This document shows, in pieces, positions 1-8,299 of a DNA stretch of 64,000 nt (its first letter is position 1; every line of letters starts with the position of its first letter). The notes under the pieces were generated by a model. It saw only the letters and a program-made list of their open reading frames with translations, was not told the origin of the DNA and did not search any database. Both the position numbers and the translations under genes were made by a program. This stretch comes from Microvirga flavescens (GTDB lineage: Bacteria > Pseudomonadota > Alphaproteobacteria > Rhizobiales > Beijerinckiaceae). The stretch lies in the NCBI RefSeq assembly GCF_003290125.1, contig NZ_QMKH01000002.1, positions 186,001 to 250,000 on the forward strand. Direction: 5' to 3'.

Positions 1-719
1 ACGGCATCGTAGAAGCCCGGGATCAGAATGCGGCCCCGGCTGTCGCGCATGGACGCCACCGCACTCGCCAATCGCCAGAGCGGATTGTCGAAGACCGCGC
101 CAAGGCTAGAATGAAGATCGGCGCGCGCGGTTCGGCACCGCAACTCGATTCCGAGAACGCCTTTGAAACCGCAGAGAATGATGGGGCGGCCATCGGAATC
201 GATCTCGCCATATTCCCACCAGCAGGCATCGACCCGCTCACCCGCGAAGCGTTTTTTGAGAAACGCCTCAAGCGAGGGGCTGCCGATTTCCTCCTCGCCA
301 TCCACCAGCCAGATCAGCTTGAATGGCAGGGCGCCCGGATTACGCTCACGGAACAAGCGCCAGCCTGCGAGACGGCTCGCAAACTCGCCCTTGTCATCCG
401 CGACGCCGCGTCCAAACCACTTCCCGTCACGTTCGCTGAGTTCGAACGGCGCGCTGTGCCAAAGCGGAACCGGGTCTTCGGGCTGAACATCATAGTGATT
501 GTAGACCATGATCGTGAGGGGACCGTTGCCGATCTCCCCCACGACGAAGGGGCCGATCTCACCGGGGTGAATCTCGGTCGCAAAGCCTGCCTCTGTGAGA
601 AGATCGCGAACGGTGTTCGCACATTCCTCGAGCCTCTCGCCTCTCGCACTCACCGAGGGAATGGCGACAAGCCGCCTGAGATCCTCCTTGCCGCGCGCGA
701 TCTGATCATTGAGAGACAT
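1..719 (-). CDS. M20-family metallopeptidase (partial, C-terminus outside window)
   Basis: Translation from ATG at 719 gives 239 residues that run off the left edge without a stop. It shows M20 hallmarks: HYDVQP near residues 75-80 (metal His and catalytic Asp), GRGVADDKG near 103-111 (bridging Asp) and a Glu cluster DGEEEIGS near 140-147 (general base and metal ligand). The family hydrolyses dipeptides, acyl-amino acids or related amides with two zinc ions in the cytoplasm. The gene starts 9 bases after the stop of the upstream aminotransferase and has AAGAGAAC before the ATG, so the two are probably cotranscribed. The substrate cannot be read from the sequence; the context suggests release of an amino acid for the neighbouring catabolic enzymes. 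Confidence 0.88.
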   Translation of the reverse strand, partial: MSLNDQIARGKEDLRRLVAIPSVSARGERLEECANTVRDLLTEAGFATEIHPGEIGPFVVGEIGNGPLTIMVYNHYDVQPEDPVPLWHSAPFELSERDGKWFGRGVADDKGEFASRLAGWRLFRERNPGALPFKLIWLVDGEEEIGSPSLEAFLKKRFAGERVDACWWEYGEIDSDGRPIILCGFKGVLGIELRCRTARADLHSSLGAVFDNPLWRLASAVASMRDSRGRILIPGFYDA

Positions 720-728
720 GACGTTCTC

Positions 729-1844
729 TTAAATCAGGCCGCGCCGCGCGACAAAACGCTCAAGCCGCGCCAGGCCTTCGATCAGGTGTTCCTTCTCCAC
801 GCCGATGCCGACGCGGATGTGGTTTTCGATCCCGAACCAGCTTCCAGCGACGACGAACACGCTCTCCTCCTTTCGGAGCTCTTCTGAAAGCGTCTCGGAG
901 GGCATGTCGAAATCGTAGCGCAGGAACGCCATGCCGCCCGCGGCGGGGCGTTGCCATGACCAGCGGTTCTGTTTCTCCACCCAGCGCGCGACGATATCCG
1001 CGTTCTCGCGCAAGACGGCGCGTCCACGCGCCAGAATGCGCTCGCGCGTTTTCGGAGCCATCACCGCTGCCGCCAGAAGCTGACTCAGAATGCCGCTGCC
1101 GATGGTCGTGTAATCCTGTCGCTTGGCTGTTTCCGCGATCACGCCCTCCGGCGCGACGACCCAGCCGAGACGAAGGCCAGGACACGCAAAGGACTTCGAC
1201 AGGCTGCTCGTGATGATGGTGCGCGGGTAGGAACCGAAGAAGCTCTCCGTCTCCACACCGTCGATCTCGCCTCCGCGATAGATCTCATCGACCAGGAGCC
1301 ATGCGCCGCTTTCCTGCGCGGCGGCGATCAGCGCCTCACGGCTCTTGCGCGAGAGCACCGCCCCGGTCGGGTTGCCGGGATTGGTGACTGCGATCATCTT
1401 CACGCCGCCGGCCACTTCCCGACGCAGAGCTTCCACATCCACCTGCCAACCCTGATCGGCGAGAAGCGGCAGACGGCGAACATTCATGCCGAGCGCGCGC
1501 CCCAGGCCATCGACCTGCATGAAGTTGGGAACGAGAAACAGAACCTTGTCCCCCGGATTGATGAGCGCCATCAGCGCGATCATCGTCGCTTCCGAGGAGC
1601 CGTTGGTGACGAGCACATTGGCCGGTGTCGCGCCGTCATACCAGCTCGCGATGGCTTGCCGGAGATCGGGCCGCCCGTCCGTCCATCCATAGCCGAGCGG
1701 CAGCTTCAACAATGCCTGCGCTTCGCTCGCGGGAAGAATGTCCTCAATCGTGCAAGGATGAACGCCGCTTTCCGTGAGATTGATCTCGACGTCGTTTTCG
1801 AAAAGCGTCTGGTTCCGCTCCATGAGGAAGGTATCGAATTCCAC
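729..1844 (-). CDS. Class I/II PLP-dependent aminotransferase
   Basis: Fold-type I PLP enzyme. NPGNPTG lies near residues 155-161, the Schiff-base lysine is K217 in SLSKSFACPG, and RLGW follows. The frame is open upstream to an ATG at 1913, but GTG at 1844 is preferred: it is preceded by GGAG at 7-nt spacing and gives exactly 371 residues, the same length as the divergent paralogue at 2011, with all landmarks in register. Family members transaminate amino acids or do related PLP chemistry; the general look also resembles capreomycidine-synthase-like enzymes. Substrate unknown. It is divergent from the paralogue and cotranscribed with the M20 peptidase. Confidence 0.88.
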   Translation of the reverse strand: MEFDTFLMERNQTLFENDVEINLTESGVHPCTIEDILPASEAQALLKLPLGYGWTDGRPDLRQAIASWYDGATPANVLVTNGSSEATMIALMALINPGDKVLFLVPNFMQVDGLGRALGMNVRRLPLLADQGWQVDVEALRREVAGGVKMIAVTNPGNPTGAVLSRKSREALIAAAQESGAWLLVDEIYRGGEIDGVETESFFGSYPRTIITSSLSKSFACPGLRLGWVVAPEGVIAETAKRQDYTTIGSGILSQLLAAAVMAPKTRERILARGRAVLRENADIVARWVEKQNRWSWQRPAAGGMAFLRYDFDMPSETLSEELRKEESVFVVAGSWFGIENHIRVGIGVEKEHLIEGLARLERFVARRGLI

Positions 1845-2010
1845 CGCAATGCTCCAAAGGCCCGGGCGAACGCGCCGCCCGCAACCATACCATGATCGAA
1901 CGGGCATCAGCATGGCAGGAGCAAATACACAGTCAAGTCCAATTTAGACTTTTCTGTCCATATCAACGATGATAGGGATGTCCGTCGGCTAAAGATGAGC
2001 GCGAGGCATC
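1845..2010. promoter_or_regulatory. Divergent intergenic region with AAGTC-N7-GACTT dyad
   Basis: This 166-bp gap separates the two divergent aminotransferase genes and must hold both promoters. A dyad, AAGTC at 1935-1939 and GACTT at 1947-1951 with a 7-base spacer, sits near its middle in a locally AT-rich stretch. It is a candidate operator for the YheO-type regulator encoded downstream at 3123. No consensus -35/-10 pair stands out. Confidence 0.4.
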
Positions 2011-3126
2011 ATGAAGATCGAGGAATTCACGCTGGAGCGCATCCAGTCGCTTTACGAGAACACCGTTGAATACAACCTCTCCGACAGCGGCGTTCATCCC
2101 TACTCGCTGAGGGAACTTTTAACTCCTAGCGAGCAGCGGGCCCTGCTCGATGTGGAACTCGGCTACGGCTGGACGAACGGCAAGGTTTCCTTGCGCGAGG
2201 CCATCGCCCGCCTTTATCCAGGCCGCGATGCGGACAACGTGATCGTCACGAACGGCTCGGCGGAAGCGAATTTCCTGCTCGTGATGTCGCTTCTGGAACC
2301 GGGCGATGAACTCGTCGTGTTCGTTCCGAACTATCTCCAGATCCTGGGCTGGGCGCGCGCCATTGGCGTGAACGTGAAGCAAGTCTTGCTGCGCGAAGAG
2401 CTCGGTTGGACGCCGGATCTCGACGACGTCCGCAAGGTCGTCTCGACTAAGACGAAGATGATGACAATCTGTCATCCCAACAATCCGACCGGCAGCCTCC
2501 TCTCGCGAGAAACAATGGACGGCCTCGTCGCCATCGCGCGCGAAAACGATGTCTACCTGCACGCGGATGAGGTCTACAAAGGTGCGGAGCTGGAGAGCCA
2601 GGAACCTCCGAGCTTCGCCGATCTCTACGAAAAGGCCATCGTCACGAGCGGCTTGTCGAAAGCCCTCGCCTTGCCGGGTTTGCGCATCGGTTGGCTTGTC
2701 GGCCCCGCCGCCGAGATCTACGCCTCCTGGCAGAGCAAGGATTACACCTCCATCACCACGAGCGCAGTGAGCGAATTCGTGGCGGAGATCGTGGTGCAGC
2801 CTGCAAAGCGGCAAGAGATCCTGGCCCGCAGCAAGCGCATCTTGAGAGAGAACCTCGCCGTTCTCAGCGCCTGGGTCGAGAAGAACAGCGATCTCTTCTC
2901 CTTCGTCCCCCCGAAGGCCGGAGGCATGGCCTTCCTCCGCTACAGCATGGATATCAATTCCACGACGCTCATTCACCGGCTGCGCGAGGAGCGCAGCATC
3001 ATGCTCCTGCCCGGAGACGTCTACGGCCTCGACAAATACATCCGCATCGGCATCGGCGCTCCTGCGGAGCACCTGCAAGCCGGTCTCGAACGTCTCGCCG
3101 GATTCGTCCGAAGTGAACTACGATGA
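2011..3126 (+). CDS. Class I/II PLP-dependent aminotransferase (paralogue)
   Basis: A 371-residue enzyme colinear with the product of the divergent gene at 729-1844. It shares the N-terminal signature NL(S/T)(D/E)SGVHP near residues 22-30, GYGWT(N/D)G near 51-57, NPTG near 158-161, and the PLP lysine K217 in SGLSKALALPG. The two differ clearly in sequence, so this is an old duplication rather than a recent copy. The gene opens a tight operon: its stop overlaps the start of the YheO-type regulator by 4 nt (ATGA), and the OCD-family reductase follows. Likely role: PLP step of an amino-acid degradation or racemisation route; substrate unknown. Confidence 0.88.
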   Translation: MKIEEFTLERIQSLYENTVEYNLSDSGVHPYSLRELLTPSEQRALLDVELGYGWTNGKVSLREAIARLYPGRDADNVIVTNGSAEANFLLVMSLLEPGDELVVFVPNYLQILGWARAIGVNVKQVLLREELGWTPDLDDVRKVVSTKTKMMTICHPNNPTGSLLSRETMDGLVAIARENDVYLHADEVYKGAELESQEPPSFADLYEKAIVTSGLSKALALPGLRIGWLVGPAAEIYASWQSKDYTSITTSAVSEFVAEIVVQPAKRQEILARSKRILRENLAVLSAWVEKNSDLFSFVPPKAGGMAFLRYSMDINSTTLIHRLREERSIMLLPGDVYGLDKYIRIGIGAPAEHLQAGLERLAGFVRSELR

Positions 3127-3764
3127 AAAAGCCGTTCTCGTTGAAAAAGGCCTCAAAGCCTTCGCAGCTTTTCTCTTTCACGCATGTCTGCGATGCCATC
3201 GCCTTGCTTCTGCAACCTTACGCGGAAGTGGTTCTGCACGATCTCGCCACGGAGCGCGTTGTCTATATCGCGAACAACTTTTCCAAGCGCGAGCTGGGCG
3301 AACCATCACTCCTGAACGAGATCGACTTCAAGCCCTCGGATCTCATCATCGGCCCTTATGAAAAAGTGAACTGGGATGGCCGCCGCATCAAATCCGTGAG
3401 CGCCGTCCTGCGCTCAGGCAGCCGCCCTATCGGCATCATGTGCATCAACATGGATGTTTCTCACTTCAGCGCGGCTATGCAGACCTTGAGCGCCTTCATT
3501 TCGGTGCCGCAGCAAGTGGAAAAGCCAGCGTCCCTCTTCAAGGAGGATTGGCACGAGCGCATCAACGAATATGTTCAGGCCTGGACGAAAGAGCGCGGCC
3601 TTGTCGTCGCCGATATGACACGGGCGCAAAAACAACAATTGGTGATGGATCTTGCAGGAGACGGTGCGTTCGGCGGGCGGCATTCCGCCGCCTACATCTC
3701 GCGTATCCTCGGCCTCGGTCGCGCCACCGTCTACAACTATCTTCGCAAGAAAAGCGAGGCTTGA
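3123..3764 (+). CDS. YheO-like PAS/HTH transcriptional regulator
   Basis: A 213-residue protein with the two-domain layout of the E. coli YheO family: an N-terminal YheO-type PAS domain (about residues 15-115, with VVLHDL and IGIMCINMDVS) and a C-terminal helix-turn-helix (about 150-213, with SAAYISRILGLGRATVYNYL). The start overlaps the upstream aminotransferase stop by 4 nt and the stop overlaps the next start by one base, so it is translationally coupled within the operon. Such regulators often control neighbouring amino-acid catabolic genes; here the obvious target is the divergent region at 1845-2010. The ligand is unknown. Confidence 0.85.
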   Translation: MKKPFSLKKASKPSQLFSFTHVCDAIALLLQPYAEVVLHDLATERVVYIANNFSKRELGEPSLLNEIDFKPSDLIIGPYEKVNWDGRRIKSVSAVLRSGSRPIGIMCINMDVSHFSAAMQTLSAFISVPQQVEKPASLFKEDWHERINEYVQAWTKERGLVVADMTRAQKQQLVMDLAGDGAFGGRHSAAYISRILGLGRATVYNYLRKKSEA

Positions 3765-4720
3765 TGCTGATCCTGCGGCGCGAGAACATTCAGAAACAGG
3801 TCGATTGGAATCGCGCAATCGAGGCCCTGAAGGAAGGCTTCAAGGCCGCATCCGCCGGAAAGGTCGCGATGCCGCCCGTCGGCTATCTCGGTTTCCCGAA
3901 GGTCGGCGGCGACTGCCATATCAAGTATGGGCATGTCGACGGTGACGCTATCTTCGTCATCAAGGTTTCGACAGGCTTCTACCACAACGTAGATAACGGC
4001 CTGCCAAGCAGCAACGGGCTCTCGCTGGTGCTCTCCGCCGAGACCGGCCAGCCCATCGCCCTGTTGCAAGACGAAGGCTGGTTAACCGATTTAAGAACGG
4101 GACTGGCCGGAGGCATCGCCACGCAGGTCATGTGCCGGAGCGATGCGACACGCGTCGGTATCGTCGGCACAGGCACGCAGGCGCGCCTCCAGATTCGCGC
4201 CGTGCACCACCTTCTGAACGACCGCGCTCTGACGTTTCAGGTTTGGGGACGTGATTCAGAGAAAGTCTCGACCTATCGGGACGACATGGCAGCATTCGGC
4301 ATCGCCGTTAAGAAGGCGTCTTCCCTCGAGGGTCTCTGCCGCAACTCCGACATCATCATTACGACAACGCCTGCTACGGAGCCGCTCATTCAATCCGCGT
4401 GGATTGGCCCCGGCACGCATATCACCGCCATCGGCGCCGACGCACCCGGAAAGCGGGAGCTTGACGTTGAACTCGTCAGCCGTGCGGATGCCATCCTGGT
4501 GGATTCGCGCGTGCAATGTGCCGATCATGGCGAGATCGCGACGGCGGCTGCAATGGGACTTGTCAGCACTGACCGTTGCATCGAGATCGGCGAGGTTCTC
4601 GGCGGCAGTGTTTCGCTCACGCGCCGCTCTGAGGACATTTCGATTGCGGATCTGACGGGCCTTGCCGTCCAGGATATCGCCATCGCCAAGGTTACCCTCA
4701 GTGCCGGTGCCCCGGACTAA
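3764..4720 (+). CDS. Ornithine cyclodeaminase / mu-crystallin family NAD(P)-dependent enzyme
   Basis: The chosen start is ATG 3764 (MLILRRENIQ), which overlaps the regulator stop as TGATG; the frame is open further upstream but lies inside the regulator gene. The product is 318 residues with a Rossmann motif VGIVGTGTQARLQIRAV, the family motif IGADAPGKRELD (catalytic Asp region) and an N-terminal KYGHVDGDAIFVIKVS segment. Members include ornithine cyclodeaminase, alanine dehydrogenase, ketimine reductases and iminosuccinate reductase, so the exact reaction is open. Next to two aminotransferases, an imine or ketimine reductase or amino-acid dehydrogenase is the most natural reading. Confidence 0.85.
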   Translation: MLILRRENIQKQVDWNRAIEALKEGFKAASAGKVAMPPVGYLGFPKVGGDCHIKYGHVDGDAIFVIKVSTGFYHNVDNGLPSSNGLSLVLSAETGQPIALLQDEGWLTDLRTGLAGGIATQVMCRSDATRVGIVGTGTQARLQIRAVHHLLNDRALTFQVWGRDSEKVSTYRDDMAAFGIAVKKASSLEGLCRNSDIIITTTPATEPLIQSAWIGPGTHITAIGADAPGKRELDVELVSRADAILVDSRVQCADHGEIATAAAMGLVSTDRCIEIGEVLGGSVSLTRRSEDISIADLTGLAVQDIAIAKVTLSAGAPD

Positions 4721-6076
4721 CTACATCTCGCGGAATGCTCTCGACATGCTGTCCTTGATCGGTTGCAACAGATATTCGATGAACGTCCGCTCGGTGGTCT
4801 TGATATAAACCTCCGCCGGCATACCCGGGGTTGGCATGAAGCCGGGAATTCTTGCAACCTCTCCCGCATCGGGCGTCACCCGCGCGACATAGACATCGCT
4901 GCGGGAGAATTGACTGCTTTTTTCATCCGGCAACGCATCGGCGGAAACATAAATCACCTCGCCCGCGACCATCGGCGTGGTGCGCTGCTTGAAGGCTGTG
5001 AGACGGATGACGGCCTTCTGACCGGTCCTGACATTCTCGATGTCCTGGGGTCTGATCTTCACCTCGATCAAGAGGTTCTCTTCAAGCGGAACGATCTCCA
5101 TGACCGTTTTGCCCGCCTCCACAACGCCGCCGGGGGTGTGATAGCGCAGCTTCACGACTACGCCCCTCACCGGGGATGCGATTTTCACCCGCTCAAGCAC
5201 GCGGGTCGAGGCTAGAATCCGCTCCCGCACATCGGCCAGCTCGCCAAGCGTTTCATGCAGTTGCTCAACGGCGCTCTTGATCGCCGTATTGCGCACACCG
5301 ACAATCTGCTCTTCCGAACGGGCGATGCGCTCTCTCGAATCGCCAATGACGCCGGTGATACGCCCCGCTTCGCCTTGCAGATTGGCGCGTGCTCTTTGCA
5401 AAGCCAGAACTTCCGATTTGCGGATGAGCCCGCCCTTCAGAAGCTGTTCCTTGGCCTCCAGTTCCTCCTCGAAAAAGGAAATCTGCTGCTGCACCGAGGC
5501 GAGTTGCGTGCTGCTTCCCTTGATCTGCTCGTTGAGCGCGTCGATGCCGGTTTCGATTGACAGGATTTCGCTCTGCTGGCTTTTGCGATGAGCATCGAGC
5601 GTCGCGCGCTGCGCCTTGATGATCGTCATGATCTCCGAGTCGACGCTTTGCTTCGCCGTCAACTCCGCTGGCATCGCGATTTCGGTTTCCTCGGAAATTT
5701 CTGCCCGAAGCCGCGCTTCGATGGCAAGAAGGCGCGCCTCTCTTAAGGCAAGACGCCGCAGTTCCGCACGCGGCGTCGTCTCATCGAGCATCATCAAGAC
5801 CTCACCCGGGTCGACGATATCGCCCTCGCGCACGAGGATCTCACGAATGACCCCTCCCTCAAGATGCTGTACGATCTTGTTCTGCCCCGTCGCCACAAAC
5901 GCGCCCGATGTCACGACTGCGCCCGCGATGGGGGCAACGCCTCCCCAATAGCCGAACCCGATGACAGCAAGAACGAGGATGCCGATGCCCATCAGAGTGG
6001 GGATTCGCGTTCTGCGTGGTACGTCGTCGTACCATTCAGGTCGCTTTTGCACGATGGGAGCAGGTTGCGGAGACAT
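4721..6076 (-). CDS. HlyD/PrtE-family type I secretion periplasmic adaptor
   Basis: Membrane-fusion protein of 451 residues from ATG 6076, preceded by GAGGAAGG; an upstream in-frame TTG at 6097 has no comparable ribosome site. There is a short cytoplasmic N-terminus, one transmembrane helix (about residues 28-50), a biotinyl-lipoyl-like half (QHLEGGVIREILVREGD), long coiled-coil hairpin helices, and a C-terminal beta-barrel region with KIASPVRGVVVKL and GMPAEVYIKT. It bridges the inner-membrane ABC exporter to an outer-membrane channel of TolC type; no TolC gene is in the window. It begins 18 bases after the exporter stop and is the last gene of the operon. Confidence 0.92.
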   Translation of the reverse strand: MSPQPAPIVQKRPEWYDDVPRRTRIPTLMGIGILVLAVIGFGYWGGVAPIAGAVVTSGAFVATGQNKIVQHLEGGVIREILVREGDIVDPGEVLMMLDETTPRAELRRLALREARLLAIEARLRAEISEETEIAMPAELTAKQSVDSEIMTIIKAQRATLDAHRKSQQSEILSIETGIDALNEQIKGSSTQLASVQQQISFFEEELEAKEQLLKGGLIRKSEVLALQRARANLQGEAGRITGVIGDSRERIARSEEQIVGVRNTAIKSAVEQLHETLGELADVRERILASTRVLERVKIASPVRGVVVKLRYHTPGGVVEAGKTVMEIVPLEENLLIEVKIRPQDIENVRTGQKAVIRLTAFKQRTTPMVAGEVIYVSADALPDEKSSQFSRSDVYVARVTPDAGEVARIPGFMPTPGMPAEVYIKTTERTFIEYLLQPIKDSMSRAFREM

Positions 6077-6093
6077 GGTCGCCTTCCTCTGCT

Positions 6094-8262
6094 TCAACTA
6101 TCCGCGATGGGAGAGCCGCCCTCTCCTCGGCCTCTGCCCATGAGCGGGATGATCTCATCGCGTTTTCCAAAAGCCTGAACGGAGCCCTCTTTCAGAATCA
6201 TGATCTTGTCGACGCTCTTCAACAAAGCGGGGCGCTGTGTAATGGCGATGATGGTGATGCCCCGCTCCTTGGCGCGTGCGAGCGCCCGCGCCAGAGCCTG
6301 CTCGCCGGGAAAGTCGAGATTCGAATTCGGCTCGTCGAGCACGACGAGGCGCGGATTGCCGAAGAAGGCGCGGGCAAGGCCGATGCGCTGCTTCTGGCCG
6401 CCGGAAAGCGGACTGCCATCCATCCCGACGATTGTTTCATAGCCTTGAGCGAACTGGGAAATCATTTCGTGCACGTCAGCGAGATCCGCCGCATCGAAGA
6501 TCTCGTCATCCGCCACATCCTCGCGCATGCGCGCGATGTTCGCCTTGATCGATGCCGGAAAGAGCTGAACATCCTGCGGCAGATAGCCGACATTCTCGCC
6601 GAACTGACGCGGGTCCCAGTTCCGCAGATCCATCATGTCGAGCCGAACGCTTCCCGCCGTCGGCACAATCGAGCCGACGAGCATGCGCCCGAGGGTCGAC
6701 TTTCCTGTTCCCGAGGCACCGACGACGGCAAGGGACTCGCCAGGCTCGAGCTGAAAGGTGATGCCGTTGAGGATCACCCGCTTGTTCGGCGGAGGAACAT
6801 AAAGAACGCGCTCCACGCTCAAGTACCCGCGCGGCGCCGGAAGGCGAAGCCGCTCGAGATTGAGGGGAGAGTTTTGCAGCAGGGACTTGATGCGCCCATA
6901 GGCCGAGCGCGCCTGAACGAAGTTCCTCCATCCCTCGATAGTGCCTTCGACCGGCGCCAGGGCGCGGCTTGCGACGATGGAAGCCGCGATGACCATACCG
7001 CCCGTCAACTCGCCTCCCATCGACAGCCACGCCCCCCAACCGAGAATGCCGACCTGCGTCGAAAGGCGGATGAACTTGGAAAGGCCGGTCATCATGATGT
7101 TCCGGTCCTGGGCGATCACCTGCGCTTTGAGGGACTCGCCCGTCTCCTTTCCCCACATGAGCACGCCTTCCGGAATCATGCCCATCGCGTTGATGACCTG
7201 CGCATTACGCGCCATTGCATCGGCCTGAAGATTGGCACGCCCCGCAAAGGAATTGGCACGCGCGAACGGGACAGCCGTCAGCTTCTGGTTGATCGCGGCG
7301 ACAGTGAGCAATGCGATGCCGGTGATGGTGACGATGTACCCGAGCTGCGGATGGATAAGGAAAACCGCGAAAAGATAAACCGGTGCGACAGGTGCATCCA
7401 GCATCATCAAGAGCACCGGCCCCGTCAGAAAGCCACGAATGTGCTGAAGATCGGACAGAGTTTGGAACTCCTTGCTCGATCCGTTCTGCGAGGCCTTCGC
7501 CGCGGCGCTCAGGACAGGCGCGCCAAGCTTGCTCTCCGCCTCGACAGCGACACGCATCAGGATGAAGCGCCGCATCATGTCCATCAAAACATGCGCAAGC
7601 ACGGCACCGACCACGACGAGCGACAGCATGGCCAGCGTATCCGTGCTTCGACTTGTCAGCACGCGGTCCGAGATGTTGAAGAGATAGATCGGTATCGCCA
7701 GCACAAGCATGTTGACGAAGAACGAGAAGATCGCGACCGTGATGAGGTTTCTTCGGCAAGCGGCGAGGCCCTTGCTGAGCACTTCGCGAAAGTCTCGATC
7801 GCCTGAACGTTGCTGCAGTGGCGGCGAGCCGCGTCTTCCGCCGCCAGAGTCGCTGCCCCCTTTCCGGCGTGTCGATGGATCGTCCGGCGTTCTCTCTTCC
7901 GGCTGCCGCCCCTCCCCCGGAATCGCAGGGCGCAGACTGGGCGACGGCATGGCCGGCGCCTCCGACTTTCCTTTGAGCGGGATGACCTCGGCGGTGGAGG
8001 TTGCCGAGGGTTTTGCATCATCTTTCTTTGCGCGCGCCGGCGCAGGATCCGGCCTCGCGATATCAACGTTCGCGGCAACCGGCGCGACTGAAGGGCGCGC
8101 GGTGTGTTCTGCCGCGATATAGCGCTCCCCCGCGCGCTGTCGATAATTGTCCTCCAGGGTACGGAGCAATGATGACAAGGACAGCTCGCCGAGCCTGTGT
8201 CCTGCTTTTTGTGTCGGAAGTTCCCCGTCGAGCGAGGCTCTCAAGTCTCCCTTCTGAAACAT
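6094..8262 (-). CDS. Type I secretion ABC transporter (PrtD type) with N-terminal extension
   Basis: Fused permease/ATPase. ATG 8262 (MFQKGDLRAS) is preferred because GGGAG lies 5 bases before it; a GTG at 8286 is the longest alternative. The product is 722 residues. The first 170 or so are Pro/Ser/Ala-rich, charged and apparently disordered, unlike ordinary PrtD proteins of about 550-580 residues. Transmembrane helices follow, then the ATPase with Walker A VVGASGTGKST, signature LSGGQKQRIGLARA and Walker B RLVVLDEPN. It exports unfolded substrates carrying C-terminal signals, probably the two repeat proteins encoded immediately upstream. Confidence 0.93.
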   Translation of the reverse strand: MFQKGDLRASLDGELPTQKAGHRLGELSLSSLLRTLEDNYRQRAGERYIAAEHTARPSVAPVAANVDIARPDPAPARAKKDDAKPSATSTAEVIPLKGKSEAPAMPSPSLRPAIPGEGRQPEERTPDDPSTRRKGGSDSGGGRRGSPPLQQRSGDRDFREVLSKGLAACRRNLITVAIFSFFVNMLVLAIPIYLFNISDRVLTSRSTDTLAMLSLVVVGAVLAHVLMDMMRRFILMRVAVEAESKLGAPVLSAAAKASQNGSSKEFQTLSDLQHIRGFLTGPVLLMMLDAPVAPVYLFAVFLIHPQLGYIVTITGIALLTVAAINQKLTAVPFARANSFAGRANLQADAMARNAQVINAMGMIPEGVLMWGKETGESLKAQVIAQDRNIMMTGLSKFIRLSTQVGILGWGAWLSMGGELTGGMVIAASIVASRALAPVEGTIEGWRNFVQARSAYGRIKSLLQNSPLNLERLRLPAPRGYLSVERVLYVPPPNKRVILNGITFQLEPGESLAVVGASGTGKSTLGRMLVGSIVPTAGSVRLDMMDLRNWDPRQFGENVGYLPQDVQLFPASIKANIARMREDVADDEIFDAADLADVHEMISQFAQGYETIVGMDGSPLSGGQKQRIGLARAFFGNPRLVVLDEPNSNLDFPGEQALARALARAKERGITIIAITQRPALLKSVDKIMILKEGSVQAFGKRDEIIPLMGRGRGEGGSPIADS

Positions 8263-8299
8263 ACTCTCTCCCACTCTCGCAGCCACCGTTCGCGCGAAC

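Noticed and set aside
6016..7806. 596-codon plus-strand frame opposite the secretion ABC exporter and adaptor
   Set aside because: Composition dominated by Arg/His/Asp, no domain; the opposite strand encodes complete transporter motifs.
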